NCBI RefSeq assembly: GCF_039907765.1
Contig: NZ_JARDJI010000009.1
Location: 62,001 to 126,000 of the forward strand
DNA from: Aminobacter sp039907765
GTDB taxonomy: Bacteria; Pseudomonadota; Alphaproteobacteria; Rhizobiales; Rhizobiaceae
Direction of reading: 5' to 3'
DNA length: 64,000 bases
The stretch's first letter is position 1, and each line of letters opens with the position of its first letter. The notes below the pieces were generated by a model, which saw nothing but the letters and a program-made list of their open reading frames with translations, was not told the origin of the DNA and searched no databases. This document shows, piece after piece, positions 8,142 through 16,531 of the stretch. A program made the translations under genes and the position numbers.

Positions 8142-10342
8142 CTGCGCGACCTCTCCAGAGGTTTCTCGTTGCGGACGAGTTCGGCGGTCCCGCGGGCACC
8201 GAGGATCTTGCGATCGATGCCTTCCAGAAGAGCCCCCATCGCCAAAGGGTCCGTGCTCGATGCCTCGTCGGACCCGAGCATCTGCACGGATGGTAGCCAG
8301 TAGGAGGAAAGGCCGGCACAGCTGAGCCGAAGGCCAAGGTCAAGACCCTTGTCCCGGGAGCCGAGATATCCTGCCGCGAAGCCGCCGGCCTGGAGGAGGG
8401 CCTCGCGCGGCATGATGCAGCATTCGAGCGATGCCGCAGCGGCCGGCGTCAGCTTCAGCCCGGTCACCGCGCTGATGGGATAACCCTCGTACCGGCCTGC
8501 CGGCCAGGTTCCGGCCCAGCGCACGGAATGGTCCTCATAGGCGAGGGTGGGGGAGATGATGCTTCTCTTCAGCGCCGCCTGGGTGGTGACAAGCTTGCGA
8601 TACCAGCCTGACTGGCTTGGCAGCAGCGAGCCCGCAAGCAGCACGACCGTTTCGGACGAGAGCGCCCGAGCCCCGGCTTCGAGGAGGTCGTAGGTGTCGC
8701 TCGTCTCCCCGGCCGAGACCAGCCTGAGGGCAAGTCCGTAGAACCCGGCGAGCTTGCCTATCCTGGCTGCCTGACGGTGAAAGCGCTCGCAGGGCATTAC
8801 GAGGGCGATGGGAGCCCGCTTCGTTTCGGGATCGATCGCCAGCAGAGCGAGAAGGGGGGCGATGCCGCCTTCATCGCTTTCTCCGACGCTGATGACGATC
8901 GGCGGACCGGCGGCCTGCTCGAACGGGGCTGCATCAAGGACGGCCTTGACTGCCGGCGATACCCTTTCGGAGGCAGCGAGAAGCGGGACGATCTGGCGAT
9001 CTATGAGTTCCGGCAGTGCCCAATCCGTGGGGTCGATGGCGCGGAGCTGGCGCATCACCGCGACACGCGCAGCGGCCCGCAAGGGTGCGAGCGGCATGAA
9101 GGCGCGGCGGGTGTCCCGCAACGTGAGTTCCATGTAGAGCGCCGATGACGGGTCGCCGTCCGCCAGCCTTGCATGGGCAACGAAGCCATGCCTGTGGAAG
9201 CCGCGGTCATATGCGCGCGAAAAAGCGGGCTCGTCGGCATGGGCCTTGGTCACGTCGGGCCGATCGAGCCGGCTCCAGTGGTCGTCGAGCCTAGCCTCGC
9301 AGCCGTGGCGGCGCAGCTTCACGCATTGGACGTGGTTGTTGGGATCGAGTAGCCATCCGGAGACGAGAAGGCCGGCATCATCGACCTGGAAAACGTCGTC
9401 TATCCCCATCCGCACCGGAAAGGGCAGGCTCGACACCGTCTCGGTACCGTCGAAGCTGTTTGCGGCTGCGCGCAGGCGCAGCAAGACCTGCGGCGAGGCG
9501 TGCGTCCGCATAAGCAGGGAGCGGATATGGCCAGGCGTTTCCAGCGGCCCGGAAATCAGCTTGCGCTCATGGACAGCCGCGTAGCGCCATCCGTGGCGGC
9601 CGCGGTAGACCACACCCTCGATGCCGCCCGGCATGAACGGCCTGTCGGCATCTAGGAGGCCGATGAATCCGGAAGCACCCTGTGGGACGTCCTGGCGGGC
9701 GTAGATGGCAATCGCGCATTCGGCAGTCGACGGCCTTTCGCCGTCGGCCACCGTTCGGGAAACGCCCGGCTGGATGTCATGCGCCCAGCCCTGCAGGAAG
9801 ATCTCCCCATCCTGGCCTTCGCCGAGAAGCTCGAGGAAGCCGGTGCTGCCGTGCGCAGCCTTGACAAGTGCGGCGATGGCTGACGGCTCGCGGCAGCCCG
9901 ATGGCGCCTTCATGAGAAGATCCACCAGAGCTTCGACCGTGGCGGCCAATTGGTTCCCGGCAAGCTCGGCCAGCACAGCGGCTGCTTCGCTCACAGAGGC
10001 GGCGCGCGGCGTGAAGACATAGCGCTTGCGGGCGTCTACCTGCCCGAACTGCAGGGTCGTTAAGACGCGATCGGCCGTGCCGGTCGACAGCAGTGCCGCG
10101 AAGCCGTGCGTCGCTGTCGGCAACGACACCGGCAATCGCCAGCTGACGATTTCCGCTGAACAAGCGTCGGACGGATCGTCGTTGAGTTCTGCCTGCGCCT
10201 TGGCTGGCATGGCCCCGCCGCTGCCGATGACCAGCAGGGTGTCATCACCGATCGGGCATCCGACTATCCTTCCCGCCCTGGGAGCCTTGCCGGAGCGCCG
10301 GGAAGCGACGGGCGGCGAGGGGGCATTTTGCACGGCCAGCAT
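8138..10342 (-). CDS. Large GT2-fold protein with lost catalytic motifs, two GWxxDP modules
   Basis: A 734-residue protein. Two copies of a beta-rich module with a GW..D core are seen (GWAHD at 185, GWLLDP at 329). The C-terminal 250 residues align by eye with the GT2 domain of the 752-residue protein upstream in the operon, including VVLLAGSLLPSQSGW (566-580) where the paralogue has LVMLNSDVVPREPGW. The acidic DxD-type residues are replaced (LAGS for LNSD), and the paralogue's YEDSDLCLKI is replaced by RDKGLDLGLRL. It therefore looks like a degenerate, probably non-catalytic glycosyltransferase. It follows the coiled-coil gene by 6 bp and overlaps the next GT4 by 4 bp. A scaffold or regulatory subunit of a synthase complex is a reasonable inference; an unusual active enzyme remains possible. 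Confidence 0.7.
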   Translation of the reverse strand: MLAVQNAPSPPVASRRSGKAPRAGRIVGCPIGDDTLLVIGSGGAMPAKAQAELNDDPSDACSAEIVSWRLPVSLPTATHGFAALLSTGTADRVLTTLQFGQVDARKRYVFTPRAASVSEAAAVLAELAGNQLAATVEALVDLLMKAPSGCREPSAIAALVKAAHGSTGFLELLGEGQDGEIFLQGWAHDIQPGVSRTVADGERPSTAECAIAIYARQDVPQGASGFIGLLDADRPFMPGGIEGVVYRGRHGWRYAAVHERKLISGPLETPGHIRSLLMRTHASPQVLLRLRAAANSFDGTETVSSLPFPVRMGIDDVFQVDDAGLLVSGWLLDPNNHVQCVKLRRHGCEARLDDHWSRLDRPDVTKAHADEPAFSRAYDRGFHRHGFVAHARLADGDPSSALYMELTLRDTRRAFMPLAPLRAAARVAVMRQLRAIDPTDWALPELIDRQIVPLLAASERVSPAVKAVLDAAPFEQAAGPPIVISVGESDEGGIAPLLALLAIDPETKRAPIALVMPCERFHRQAARIGKLAGFYGLALRLVSAGETSDTYDLLEAGARALSSETVVLLAGSLLPSQSGWYRKLVTTQAALKRSIISPTLAYEDHSVRWAGTWPAGRYEGYPISAVTGLKLTPAAAASLECCIMPREALLQAGGFAAGYLGSRDKGLDLGLRLSCAGLSSYWLPSVQMLGSDEASSTDPLAMGALLEGIDRKILGARGTAELVRNEKPLERSRR

Positions 10343-10348
10343 GGTGCT

Positions 10349-11083
10349 TCAGGTCCGGGAAAGGAGCGTTATGGCAGCGCCGGCTGCAAAGCCCACGAGC
10401 ACGAACAGCAGCAGCAGCAGGGGCTTCAGCTCCCCGTTGGAGCGCTTCTGCAGGCCGCTCAGGTTCTTCTCCATCGCGGCCACCACGCCGTCGAGCCGCA
10501 TCAGATGGACGTCCAGATCGCTCAGCCGCTGCGTGATATCAGTCCGCAAGCCTGCGACGGCAGTGCCGATGTCGTTGAGACCCACCGTCTCGGCCTCGCC
10601 CGCCTCGTCGATCTGCTGCGTGCGCAAGTAGGAGCGCTGGGAAACCTGCAGCTGCCGTTGCGCGGCCATGAGCACGTCCAGCCTGTCGAGGACCTTGGCG
10701 AGCGGCGCGGCTATCAGGGCTTCGGCGGCCTGCTCGTCGGGGCGCGGAACGCGCAGCGTCTGTTCGTTGTCCTGCCCGTTGACGGCCACCACGACGAGTT
10801 CTGCCGCGCGCTTGACGGCCGGTTCGGGCAGCGCGATCTCGAAGGCGTGCTTGCCGTCTCCGATGCCATTGCGCTTGAGATCCGGACGATCGCGGTCGGC
10901 GGCCGCCTCGGCGATCGTCTTGCCGTCCAGGACGACGCGGATTGCCAGCCGCTTGTTCGGCTCGGTGGGGTCGAAAGCCCAACCGAAGACACGGCCCTGG
11001 TCGATAGCGTCGACGCGGCCACTCACCGGCCTGGCGTTGTTCTGCTCTGCCACTATGGCCGCTCCTTCGACTTCAACCGGCAT
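10349..11083 (-). CDS. Tail-anchored coiled-coil protein with N-terminal GWxxDP domain
   Basis: A 244-residue protein without a signal peptide. An N-terminal beta domain with VFGWAFDP (32-39) and IGDGKHAFEIALP (74-86) belongs to a module often found attached to glycosyltransferases of Rhizobiales and Methylobacterium. Residues about 125-215 are heptad-like (LAKVLDRLDVLMAAQ, TQRLSDLDVHLMRL), suggesting a coiled coil. A single hydrophobic helix at about 220-241 ends the chain, so the bulk should face the cytoplasm. It overlaps the upstream GT4 by 11 bp and precedes the pseudo-GT2 protein by 6 bp. It may tether cytosolic glycosyltransferases to the membrane. No named family could be assigned with certainty. 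Confidence 0.7.
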   Translation of the reverse strand: MPVEVEGAAIVAEQNNARPVSGRVDAIDQGRVFGWAFDPTEPNKRLAIRVVLDGKTIAEAAADRDRPDLKRNGIGDGKHAFEIALPEPAVKRAAELVVVAVNGQDNEQTLRVPRPDEQAAEALIAAPLAKVLDRLDVLMAAQRQLQVSQRSYLRTQQIDEAGEAETVGLNDIGTAVAGLRTDITQRLSDLDVHLMRLDGVVAAMEKNLSGLQKRSNGELKPLLLLLFVLVGFAAGAAITLLSRT

Positions 11084-12353
11084 TCGCTTGTCCCTCAGGC
11101 TGCTTGGAGACGCGTGCGGGCTCGATCGCCTCGATCAATTCGAGATAGCGCCGGGCGGTTGTGTCGATGTCGTCGGGCCGGCGCGCGTTTCTGGAAAGCT
11201 GTCGCCGCAGTTCCGGCTCTTCCGCGATGCGGCGCATGGCCGAAGCGAGCGCGCGCGGATCGCCGGGCGAGACTGTCAGGCCGTTGACGCCGTCTTCGAC
11301 CAGCTCGGCCATGCCCCCGATGTTGCTGGCAATGACGGGCCGCCCCTGGGCCTGTGCTTCCTGGATGACCAGCGGCGCATTCTCCCACCAGATGGAGGGC
11401 ACGACCGTGCAGTCGACTGCGGCGACAAGTTCGGCGACGTCCTCGCGCCGATAGGGTCCGCGCCGTTGCACGGTGGGGGCGGTCTCGCCGAAGCGGCGGT
11501 CGATTTCCTCGACGAAGGCTTCGCTCTGGAACGGCGCGCCGCCATGGACCCGCAATTCGAAATCGAGCCCTTCGGCGATGAGCTGGCGGGCCGCGTCGAG
11601 CAGGACCGTCGTGCCTTTCCAGGGGTTGAGATTGCCGAAATATCCGAAGACGGTCGGGCGGGTGCCATGACTTTGAGCTGTCGTCGGCGTGTGCCGGGGC
11701 GGGATACCGTTGGGGATCACGCTTATGCTGTCCCCGGCAAGCTCCCACTCGACAAATCGCTGCCGCAAGAAGTGGCTCGGTGCGACGAAGCGGTCGACCG
11801 CGCGCAGCAACGCCTTTAGATGACGCTCGCGTAGGGCGAACCGGTCGAGGGGGATGTCCTTGTAGCAGGCATGGCAGCGGTCGGGGCTTGCGGCGTGGCA
11901 AAGCTCATTGCCGATGGTGCGCACCATCAGGCCGTCATGGTGGCAGATCGGATAGTAGTCATGCAGCGTCATGACGATCCGGCAGTCCGGCAGCGTCCGG
12001 CGGACGATATGCGGGAACTCTGCACCGATGAGCAGCAGGTGGTGGATATGGACCACATCCGGGCGGAAGTCGGACAAGAGCTCCATAATGTCAGGAACGA
12101 TTCCGTAGAGGTCGACCTGGCTCATGTTGAACCGGTCGAAGTAGCCGGACCACAAAAGGATTTCGTCTTCCGCCCCGCCAAGGCCCTGAAAGCTCGTGCC
12201 GGGCCGGGCCTGGCGATGGATCTGGTTGGTGGCGCCCAGGAAAAGCGCCTGATGGCCAGCGCGCTGATAGGCGCGGAAGAGATCGTGCGCGAAAATCTCG
12301 GTGCCGCCTGGATGGAGGGCCGGATGGTTGTGCGCCGCAACGAGGATGCGCAT
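11073..12353 (-). CDS. Glycosyltransferase family 4
   Basis: A 426-residue GT-B glycosyltransferase, clearly paralogous to the GT4 at 6819-8141. The start MRILVAAHNHP with GGTEI (16-20) is the acceptor-domain loop. The Cys-rich segment CHHDG...C...CHAC follows, then YFGNLNPWKGTTVLL and the retaining motif ENAPLVIQE (324-332). It should transfer a sugar from a nucleotide donor to a growing lipid-linked oligosaccharide in the cytoplasm. It sits 2 bp after the methyltransferase gene and overlaps the coiled-coil gene by 11 bp, so it is part of one tightly packed operon. The enzyme class is sure; the sugar and linkage are unknown. Confidence 0.88.
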   Translation of the reverse strand: MRILVAAHNHPALHPGGTEIFAHDLFRAYQRAGHQALFLGATNQIHRQARPGTSFQGLGGAEDEILLWSGYFDRFNMSQVDLYGIVPDIMELLSDFRPDVVHIHHLLLIGAEFPHIVRRTLPDCRIVMTLHDYYPICHHDGLMVRTIGNELCHAASPDRCHACYKDIPLDRFALRERHLKALLRAVDRFVAPSHFLRQRFVEWELAGDSISVIPNGIPPRHTPTTAQSHGTRPTVFGYFGNLNPWKGTTVLLDAARQLIAEGLDFELRVHGGAPFQSEAFVEEIDRRFGETAPTVQRRGPYRREDVAELVAAVDCTVVPSIWWENAPLVIQEAQAQGRPVIASNIGGMAELVEDGVNGLTVSPGDPRALASAMRRIAEEPELRRQLSRNARRPDDIDTTARRYLELIEAIEPARVSKQPEGQANAG

Positions 12354-12355
12354 GC

Positions 12356-13198
12356 TTACCGCTGGGCTCCGCGGGACTCGGCTACGTAGACATCCTGGTA
12401 GTGATCCGCGTCCTGGCCCCGCCAGTGGCCGAGGGATTTGAAGGTCACAGAAAGCCCGGCCTTTTCCAGCGCCTGGTCAAGAAAGCCGTCATCGAACCCG
12501 ACAGCCGCAAGCGGCGGCATGTCGGGGACGAACCAGCAGGGTCCGGTGCCGTCGCGCGCGAAGGCAAGTCTGGGATCGCGCCTGCCGGAAGTGTTCTCGG
12601 CGGCAAGTCGGTCGATGACGAAAGCGGTCATGAACAGTCGCCCGCCTGGCTTGAGCAGCCTGGCGACCTCGCTCAGATGAACGAGGACCTCGTCCGGCGG
12701 CAGGTGGGTGACGACGGACGTCATGATGACGAAATCGAACTGCCGATCGGCATAAGGCAGCTTCAGTGCCTCGCCGCTGATCTTGCCTTGCGGATTGTAG
12801 AGATTGTGCGCGATGTCGAGCCGCTGGAACGTGAAATTGGGATAGACCGGGGTGACGAAACGCCGGCACCAGGCGATGCCGCCCTCGACGGGATCCAGCC
12901 CGCTGTAGCGGCCCGTCTCCGCATCCAGATACTGGGTGAGCGGAACGGCCATGCGGCCTATCCCGCAACCAATGTCGAGTACGCGATGCTCCGGCCTGAG
13001 GCCGCCCAGCCGGATGAAATGGCCGAGAAATTCCGCGCCGACCGCCCGGAAGTCGCCGTCGCCGACGAAGACGCTGCCCGCATCGGGTTGCGGCAGGAAG
13101 CGATTGTGCAAAACCGCATCCTGCAGCCAGCGGACACGGTCGTCACCAGCCGGCGCTATCGCCGGTGTGGCTTCATGACGGATGGCGGCTTCGCTCAT
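12356..13198 (-). CDS. Class I SAM-dependent methyltransferase
   Basis: A 280-residue Rossmann methyltransferase. Motif I VLDIGCGIGR (73-82) binds SAM; YSGLDPVEGGIAWC is the motif II region; FDFVIMTSVVTHLP and LLKPGGRLFMTAF are motifs IV and VI. It could O-methylate a sugar, or a lipid or protein partner of the polysaccharide pathway. It overlaps the preceding GT2 gene by 4 bp (ATGA) and is followed 2 bp later by a GT4 gene. I recall that a methyltransferase gene lies at a comparable place in the S. meliloti exp/wge operon. The substrate is inferred only from context. Confidence 0.87.
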   Translation of the reverse strand: MSEAAIRHEATPAIAPAGDDRVRWLQDAVLHNRFLPQPDAGSVFVGDGDFRAVGAEFLGHFIRLGGLRPEHRVLDIGCGIGRMAVPLTQYLDAETGRYSGLDPVEGGIAWCRRFVTPVYPNFTFQRLDIAHNLYNPQGKISGEALKLPYADRQFDFVIMTSVVTHLPPDEVLVHLSEVARLLKPGGRLFMTAFVIDRLAAENTSGRRDPRLAFARDGTGPCWFVPDMPPLAAVGFDDGFLDQALEKAGLSVTFKSLGHWRGQDADHYQDVYVAESRGAQR

Positions 13199-15453
13199 GC
13201 GGCGCTCCTTTCCGCGGCGGCCTTGCCGATACCAACGACAGTTTTACCCGCGCCGTCGGCCACCGAGGCGGCCATCAGCTCGGCAATATCGTCGTTCCAG
13301 CGTTGGGTGTGCAGCCACGCATTGTATTGGCTGGCGACGCCGCGCATGTAGTCGCTGCTGCGCCGGATCGAGCGGCGCTCGAAGTGGTAGAGGCAGGCTG
13401 CCGGCTCATAGGCGATCTGGAGGCCCATGTGCCGGATCTTCAGGCACAGGTCGCTGTCTTCGTAGTCGCCGATGACATAGTCTTCCGTGAAGCCGCCGAC
13501 GCGCTCATAGATCTCCCTGCGCATCACGAGGCAGGCGCCGGTGACGCCGGGAACGTCGCGGGCAATTTGTGCCGGTGGGTAGCGTCCGGGCATGCCCTTG
13601 TAGAAATGATGGTTGAGCCAAATGCCGCGCTGATCGCGGGCGAAATAGAGGCCCGCATGCTGCAGCGAACCGTCCTCGAAGATCAGCTTCGGGCCGATGG
13701 CACCGAGTTCATCCCGTTCGAGAAGCGGTCGTGTGAGCAGCTGGAGCCAGCCCGGCTCGCGCGGCACCACGTCGGAGTTGAGCATCACGAGAACCGAGCC
13801 GTTCGCGAAGCGCGCACCGGCGTTGCAGGCCCGGGCATAGCCGCCGTTGCGGTTCATCACCACGAGCTTCATCGGCAGGTCGTGCAGGATATGCAGCCCG
13901 CCCAAAAGGTGCTTCGTCTCGTCCTCGATCTCGGGCGAATCCAGCACGTAAATGATCTCAGCGTTCTCCGCGAGCCAGGGATCGGTCGCCATCCCGGACA
14001 GCTGAAAGCGCAGGAAGTCGAGAACGCGGTAGAGGGGCACCACGATCGAGACCAGAGGCGCCTTTCGCGCCTGGCCGTAGTCCTTGGTGTGATCGACCCC
14101 GATGGTCTTGCCGAGGGTCCGTTCGACATCTTGCAGGGCGGGGGCAAGTATGGTGCGGAACGCTTCGTCCACCGCATGTTGCGGGGAAACGGCGCGCAGG
14201 ATTCGGTTGCGCTGGGCGACCGGTTCCAAGGGCTGTGGTTTCGGTCCGAGCGGTTTCACCGCACCCGAGGCGTGCCGCAACTGAAACCGCGGCTGAAGCA
14301 ATGGACCCAACGGCTCGTCCAGGGGAAGCCAGGCGACGAAGCCGGTCACGTCGGTCTTGGCGTTTGACTTCGCTTCGCGTCCCCAGGCCGGGAATTCGTA
14401 CCAGTTGCCGTCAAGCGGCAAGGCCGTACCATCCTCCTTCAAGTAGTCGATACCGGCGAGCGTGGAAGCCGGATCGTCGGTCCAGCCGCCGGCAAGCAGG
14501 CCGCCCGGCAGTGACAGCGCAAGATCGATCTCGGCGGCAGCGTGCGTCGCCGACTTTGCGACGTGCCTGGCCGGCAGAGGCGATCGCAGCTGAAGGTCGA
14601 TCGCGGTCGCCGCGCCACTGCGCGACAGGTTTGATAGTTGCCGCACGACGAACTCGCGCAGGCCCGCACGACCCTGGTGCTCGACCCACCATTTCCGGAG
14701 AGCTGGATGGCGCGGATTGCAGTTCGGCATATGCCGGACCGCGATGCCCTTCTTGCCCAGGAAGATGAGGTGCAGCGGCTGGGCCGGCTGCCGCTGTTCG
14801 AGAATGAAATGGCAGGATTGCCAGCCACGCTCCGACCTGCCGCCGACGACAAATTGCGTAGTCAGCGGCACAACGGAGTTGGCGCCGACTGCATAGAGGT
14901 TGCCGATCTCGCCCATTTCGGGACTGACGTCGGTCTGGACAAGGTGCCGTCCGGGGGCGATCTGGCAGACGGAACTCGCAAGCCGCGGCGTTGGCACCAA
15001 GGCCTGGATCGCGTCTTCGACGACGCCGGCGAAGAGCTCGTCGCGGGACAGGCGGAACGCGCTTCTCCAGACGGTCAGGAGCGTGTTCAGGAACTTGATG
15101 CTGCCCTCGGGCGAGAGGTTCTCCAGGAGGGCTTCCACATCGAGGAGCGGAAGCTTGGCGGCTGGCTGGAGCGCAAGGGACTGCAACGTGTTTCCGTCCG
15201 CAGCGCAAATCAGCACGCGTTCCGCTTCGTTGCCGGGCCTCATCGCCCAAAGGATGCACTGCCTCCCGTCGGCCAGCGGCAGCATCATGCTGACAAGCGG
15301 GACCGGCTGCCGCTGCATGGACAGGACGAACTTGCCTATGACTGGCAGTTGCAGGGGGATGTCCCAGATCACGACGGCCACGTCCGAACAAAGCCGGAAG
15401 GCCCGTGCAACGCTGGAACCGCCGCCGGCGTCCCTCGAACGGTCGGACGTCAC
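13195..15453 (-). CDS. Glycosyltransferase family 2 with long N-terminal extension
   Basis: A 752-residue protein. The C-terminal GT-A domain has VSIVVPLYR (468-476), RNGGYARACNAGA (535-547), the metal/nucleotide motif LNSDVVP (558-564) and the ED-type motif GDYEDSDLCLKI (662-673), so it appears catalytically intact. The first 450 residues hold no known enzyme signature but include one GGWTDDP module (322-328). The start is GTG. It lies 76 bp downstream of the RTX gene, behind a strong hairpin, and is the first glycosyltransferase of the operon. It probably forms or extends the polysaccharide backbone. The shorter, degenerate paralogue at 8138-10342 has the same architecture. Confidence 0.85.
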   Translation of the reverse strand: MTSDRSRDAGGGSSVARAFRLCSDVAVVIWDIPLQLPVIGKFVLSMQRQPVPLVSMMLPLADGRQCILWAMRPGNEAERVLICAADGNTLQSLALQPAAKLPLLDVEALLENLSPEGSIKFLNTLLTVWRSAFRLSRDELFAGVVEDAIQALVPTPRLASSVCQIAPGRHLVQTDVSPEMGEIGNLYAVGANSVVPLTTQFVVGGRSERGWQSCHFILEQRQPAQPLHLIFLGKKGIAVRHMPNCNPRHPALRKWWVEHQGRAGLREFVVRQLSNLSRSGAATAIDLQLRSPLPARHVAKSATHAAAEIDLALSLPGGLLAGGWTDDPASTLAGIDYLKEDGTALPLDGNWYEFPAWGREAKSNAKTDVTGFVAWLPLDEPLGPLLQPRFQLRHASGAVKPLGPKPQPLEPVAQRNRILRAVSPQHAVDEAFRTILAPALQDVERTLGKTIGVDHTKDYGQARKAPLVSIVVPLYRVLDFLRFQLSGMATDPWLAENAEIIYVLDSPEIEDETKHLLGGLHILHDLPMKLVVMNRNGGYARACNAGARFANGSVLVMLNSDVVPREPGWLQLLTRPLLERDELGAIGPKLIFEDGSLQHAGLYFARDQRGIWLNHHFYKGMPGRYPPAQIARDVPGVTGACLVMRREIYERVGGFTEDYVIGDYEDSDLCLKIRHMGLQIAYEPAACLYHFERRSIRRSSDYMRGVASQYNAWLHTQRWNDDIAELMAASVADGAGKTVVGIGKAAAERSAA

Positions 15454-15486
15454 GCGCTAGCCTTTTGGATGTGTTGAAGGGAATTT

Positions 15487-15520
15487 GGCGCGCCCCGCGG
15501 GAGGAGGGGCGGGGCACGCC
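15487..15520 (-). terminator. GC-rich hairpin between the RTX gene and the glycosyltransferase operon
   Basis: A 12-bp stem (GGCGCGCCCCGC / GCGGGGCACGCC with one wobble pair) and a 10-nt loop lie just after the RTX stop codon. On the minus strand AAATTC follows rather than a T-run. It may act as a leaky terminator or 3' stabiliser that allows much more RTX mRNA than glycosyltransferase mRNA. Confidence 0.5.
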
Positions 15521-15529
15521 GTCTCAGCC

Positions 15530-16189
15530 TCAGTGAACCGTGAAGTAGTTTTCCGGGTTGGCCTGGATGTCCTGGGCGTCGGCGTTCACCAGCGTAAGCG
15601 TGTCGCCATGGCCGAGATCGATCACGACATTGCCGCCCACCTGGGTGATGCGCGAAGCCAGGTCTTCCGGCGAAGAGACATCGAGACCGTTGATGTCCTT
15701 CGAAATCTGCAGCAGATCCTCGCCGGGCGTGAAGTCGAGGATGACGTCGTTTCCGCCGCCGCCGTCGAAGACAAACAGGTCGCTGCCTTGGCCGCCGACC
15801 AGGGTATCGCTGCCGGCGCCACCGTCGATGACGTCGTTGCCGGCACCACCCAGAAGGATGTCGCTGCCCCGGCCGCCCATCAGGAAGTCGCTGCCGTCGC
15901 CGCCCCGAAGCACGTCGTTGCCGTTCTCGCCGAACAGCAAGTCGTCGCCGGGGCCGCCGCTCAGGACATCACTGCCGTTGCCGCCATAGACGGCATCCTG
16001 GCCGTCGCCGCCGAACAGAGTGTCGTCTCCATTGTCGCCGAACAGCAGATCATCGCCGCCGTTCCCTGTGATGATGTCGTCCCCGTTGCCTCCGCTGACG
16101 AAGTCATCACCCCCAAGGGCGCGAATGACGTCGTCAAAGCGAGAGCCAAACAAGACGTCGTCATACGCGCCGCCTTCCAATGTGGCCAT
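15530..16189 (-). CDS. Secreted RTX calcium-binding protein (WgeA/ExpE1-like)
   Basis: A 219-residue acidic protein. Its first 140 residues are about fourteen RTX nonapeptides of the GGxGxDxLx type (for example GGNGDDIIT, GGPGDDLLF), which form a Ca2+-loaded beta-roll after export. The C-terminus (FDGGGGNDVILDF, then ENYFTVH) is the kind of uncleaved tail read by type I secretion systems; no N-terminal signal is present. The genes for an ABC/HlyD exporter pair lie immediately upstream. In S. meliloti the similar ExpE1/WgeA is exported by ExpD1/D2 and is needed for galactoglucan secretion, as I recall. GAGG lies 8 bp before the ATG. A WggR-like palindrome lies about 220 bp upstream. Confidence 0.88.
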   Translation of the reverse strand: MATLEGGAYDDVLFGSRFDDVIRALGGDDFVSGGNGDDIITGNGGDDLLFGDNGDDTLFGGDGQDAVYGGNGSDVLSGGPGDDLLFGENGNDVLRGGDGSDFLMGGRGSDILLGGAGNDVIDGGAGSDTLVGGQGSDLFVFDGGGGNDVILDFTPGEDLLQISKDINGLDVSSPEDLASRITQVGGNVVIDLGHGDTLTLVNADAQDIQANPENYFTVH

Positions 16190-16531
16190 CTGCTTAACCT
16201 CTTCCTCGTTTGAACGCGCCTCTCATCGGCAGAGGCCGAGGATTACGCGGCGCCATTGTGTAGTGAAATGGAAGAGTTGTGCAATATACCTTAGAGCGCA
16301 AATTCTATTTTATTAGGTGAAATATTTGTTACATATTTATTATATCAACAAATCAAAAGAATAGTAGAAAGAATTTTCGAGTATGTTCATTTTATACTGC
16401 ATTGAAAGCGCTTCAAATTTTGAAATATTTTCTCGCGGGCGATCGATCAGCCGAGCCGCAAAATCGAGGTGCGGCAGCCCTGCGAACAAGGCCCGGGCTG
16501 GCCGGCTCCTCGGACTGAACGAGCGTTGCGA
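16190..16531. other. AT-rich promoter region upstream of the RTX gene
   Basis: No gene is seen in this stretch of about 340 bp. It is strongly AT-rich from 16250 to 16440 and separates the RTX gene from hlyD-like gene upstream on the same strand. It contains the third copy of the operator-like palindrome (16407-16429) and should carry the RTX operon promoter. No terminator for the exporter operon was recognised. Confidence 0.5.
16407..16429. promoter_or_regulatory. Operator-like palindrome, RTX promoter (degenerate copy)
   Basis: The core TTCAAATTTTGAA (16412-16424) is identical to the core of the palindrome in front of the MarR gene. The outer positions are degenerate (CGC versus ATA). It lies about 220 bp upstream of the RTX start codon and is the probable binding site of the MarR regulator. 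Confidence 0.6.

Noticed and set aside
15560..16180. Regularly spaced short repeats that could suggest a CRISPR array
   Set aside because: The 27-bp periodicity is that of RTX nonapeptide codons within one frame; there are no identical repeats separated by unique spacers.
15485..16213. A 242-codon plus-strand frame rich in Val/Ala repeats opposite the RTX gene
   Set aside because: It is the antisense of tandem RTX nonapeptide codons; the periodic GG-x-G-x-D codons keep the opposite strand open. No ribosome site, and the sense protein is a recognised family.
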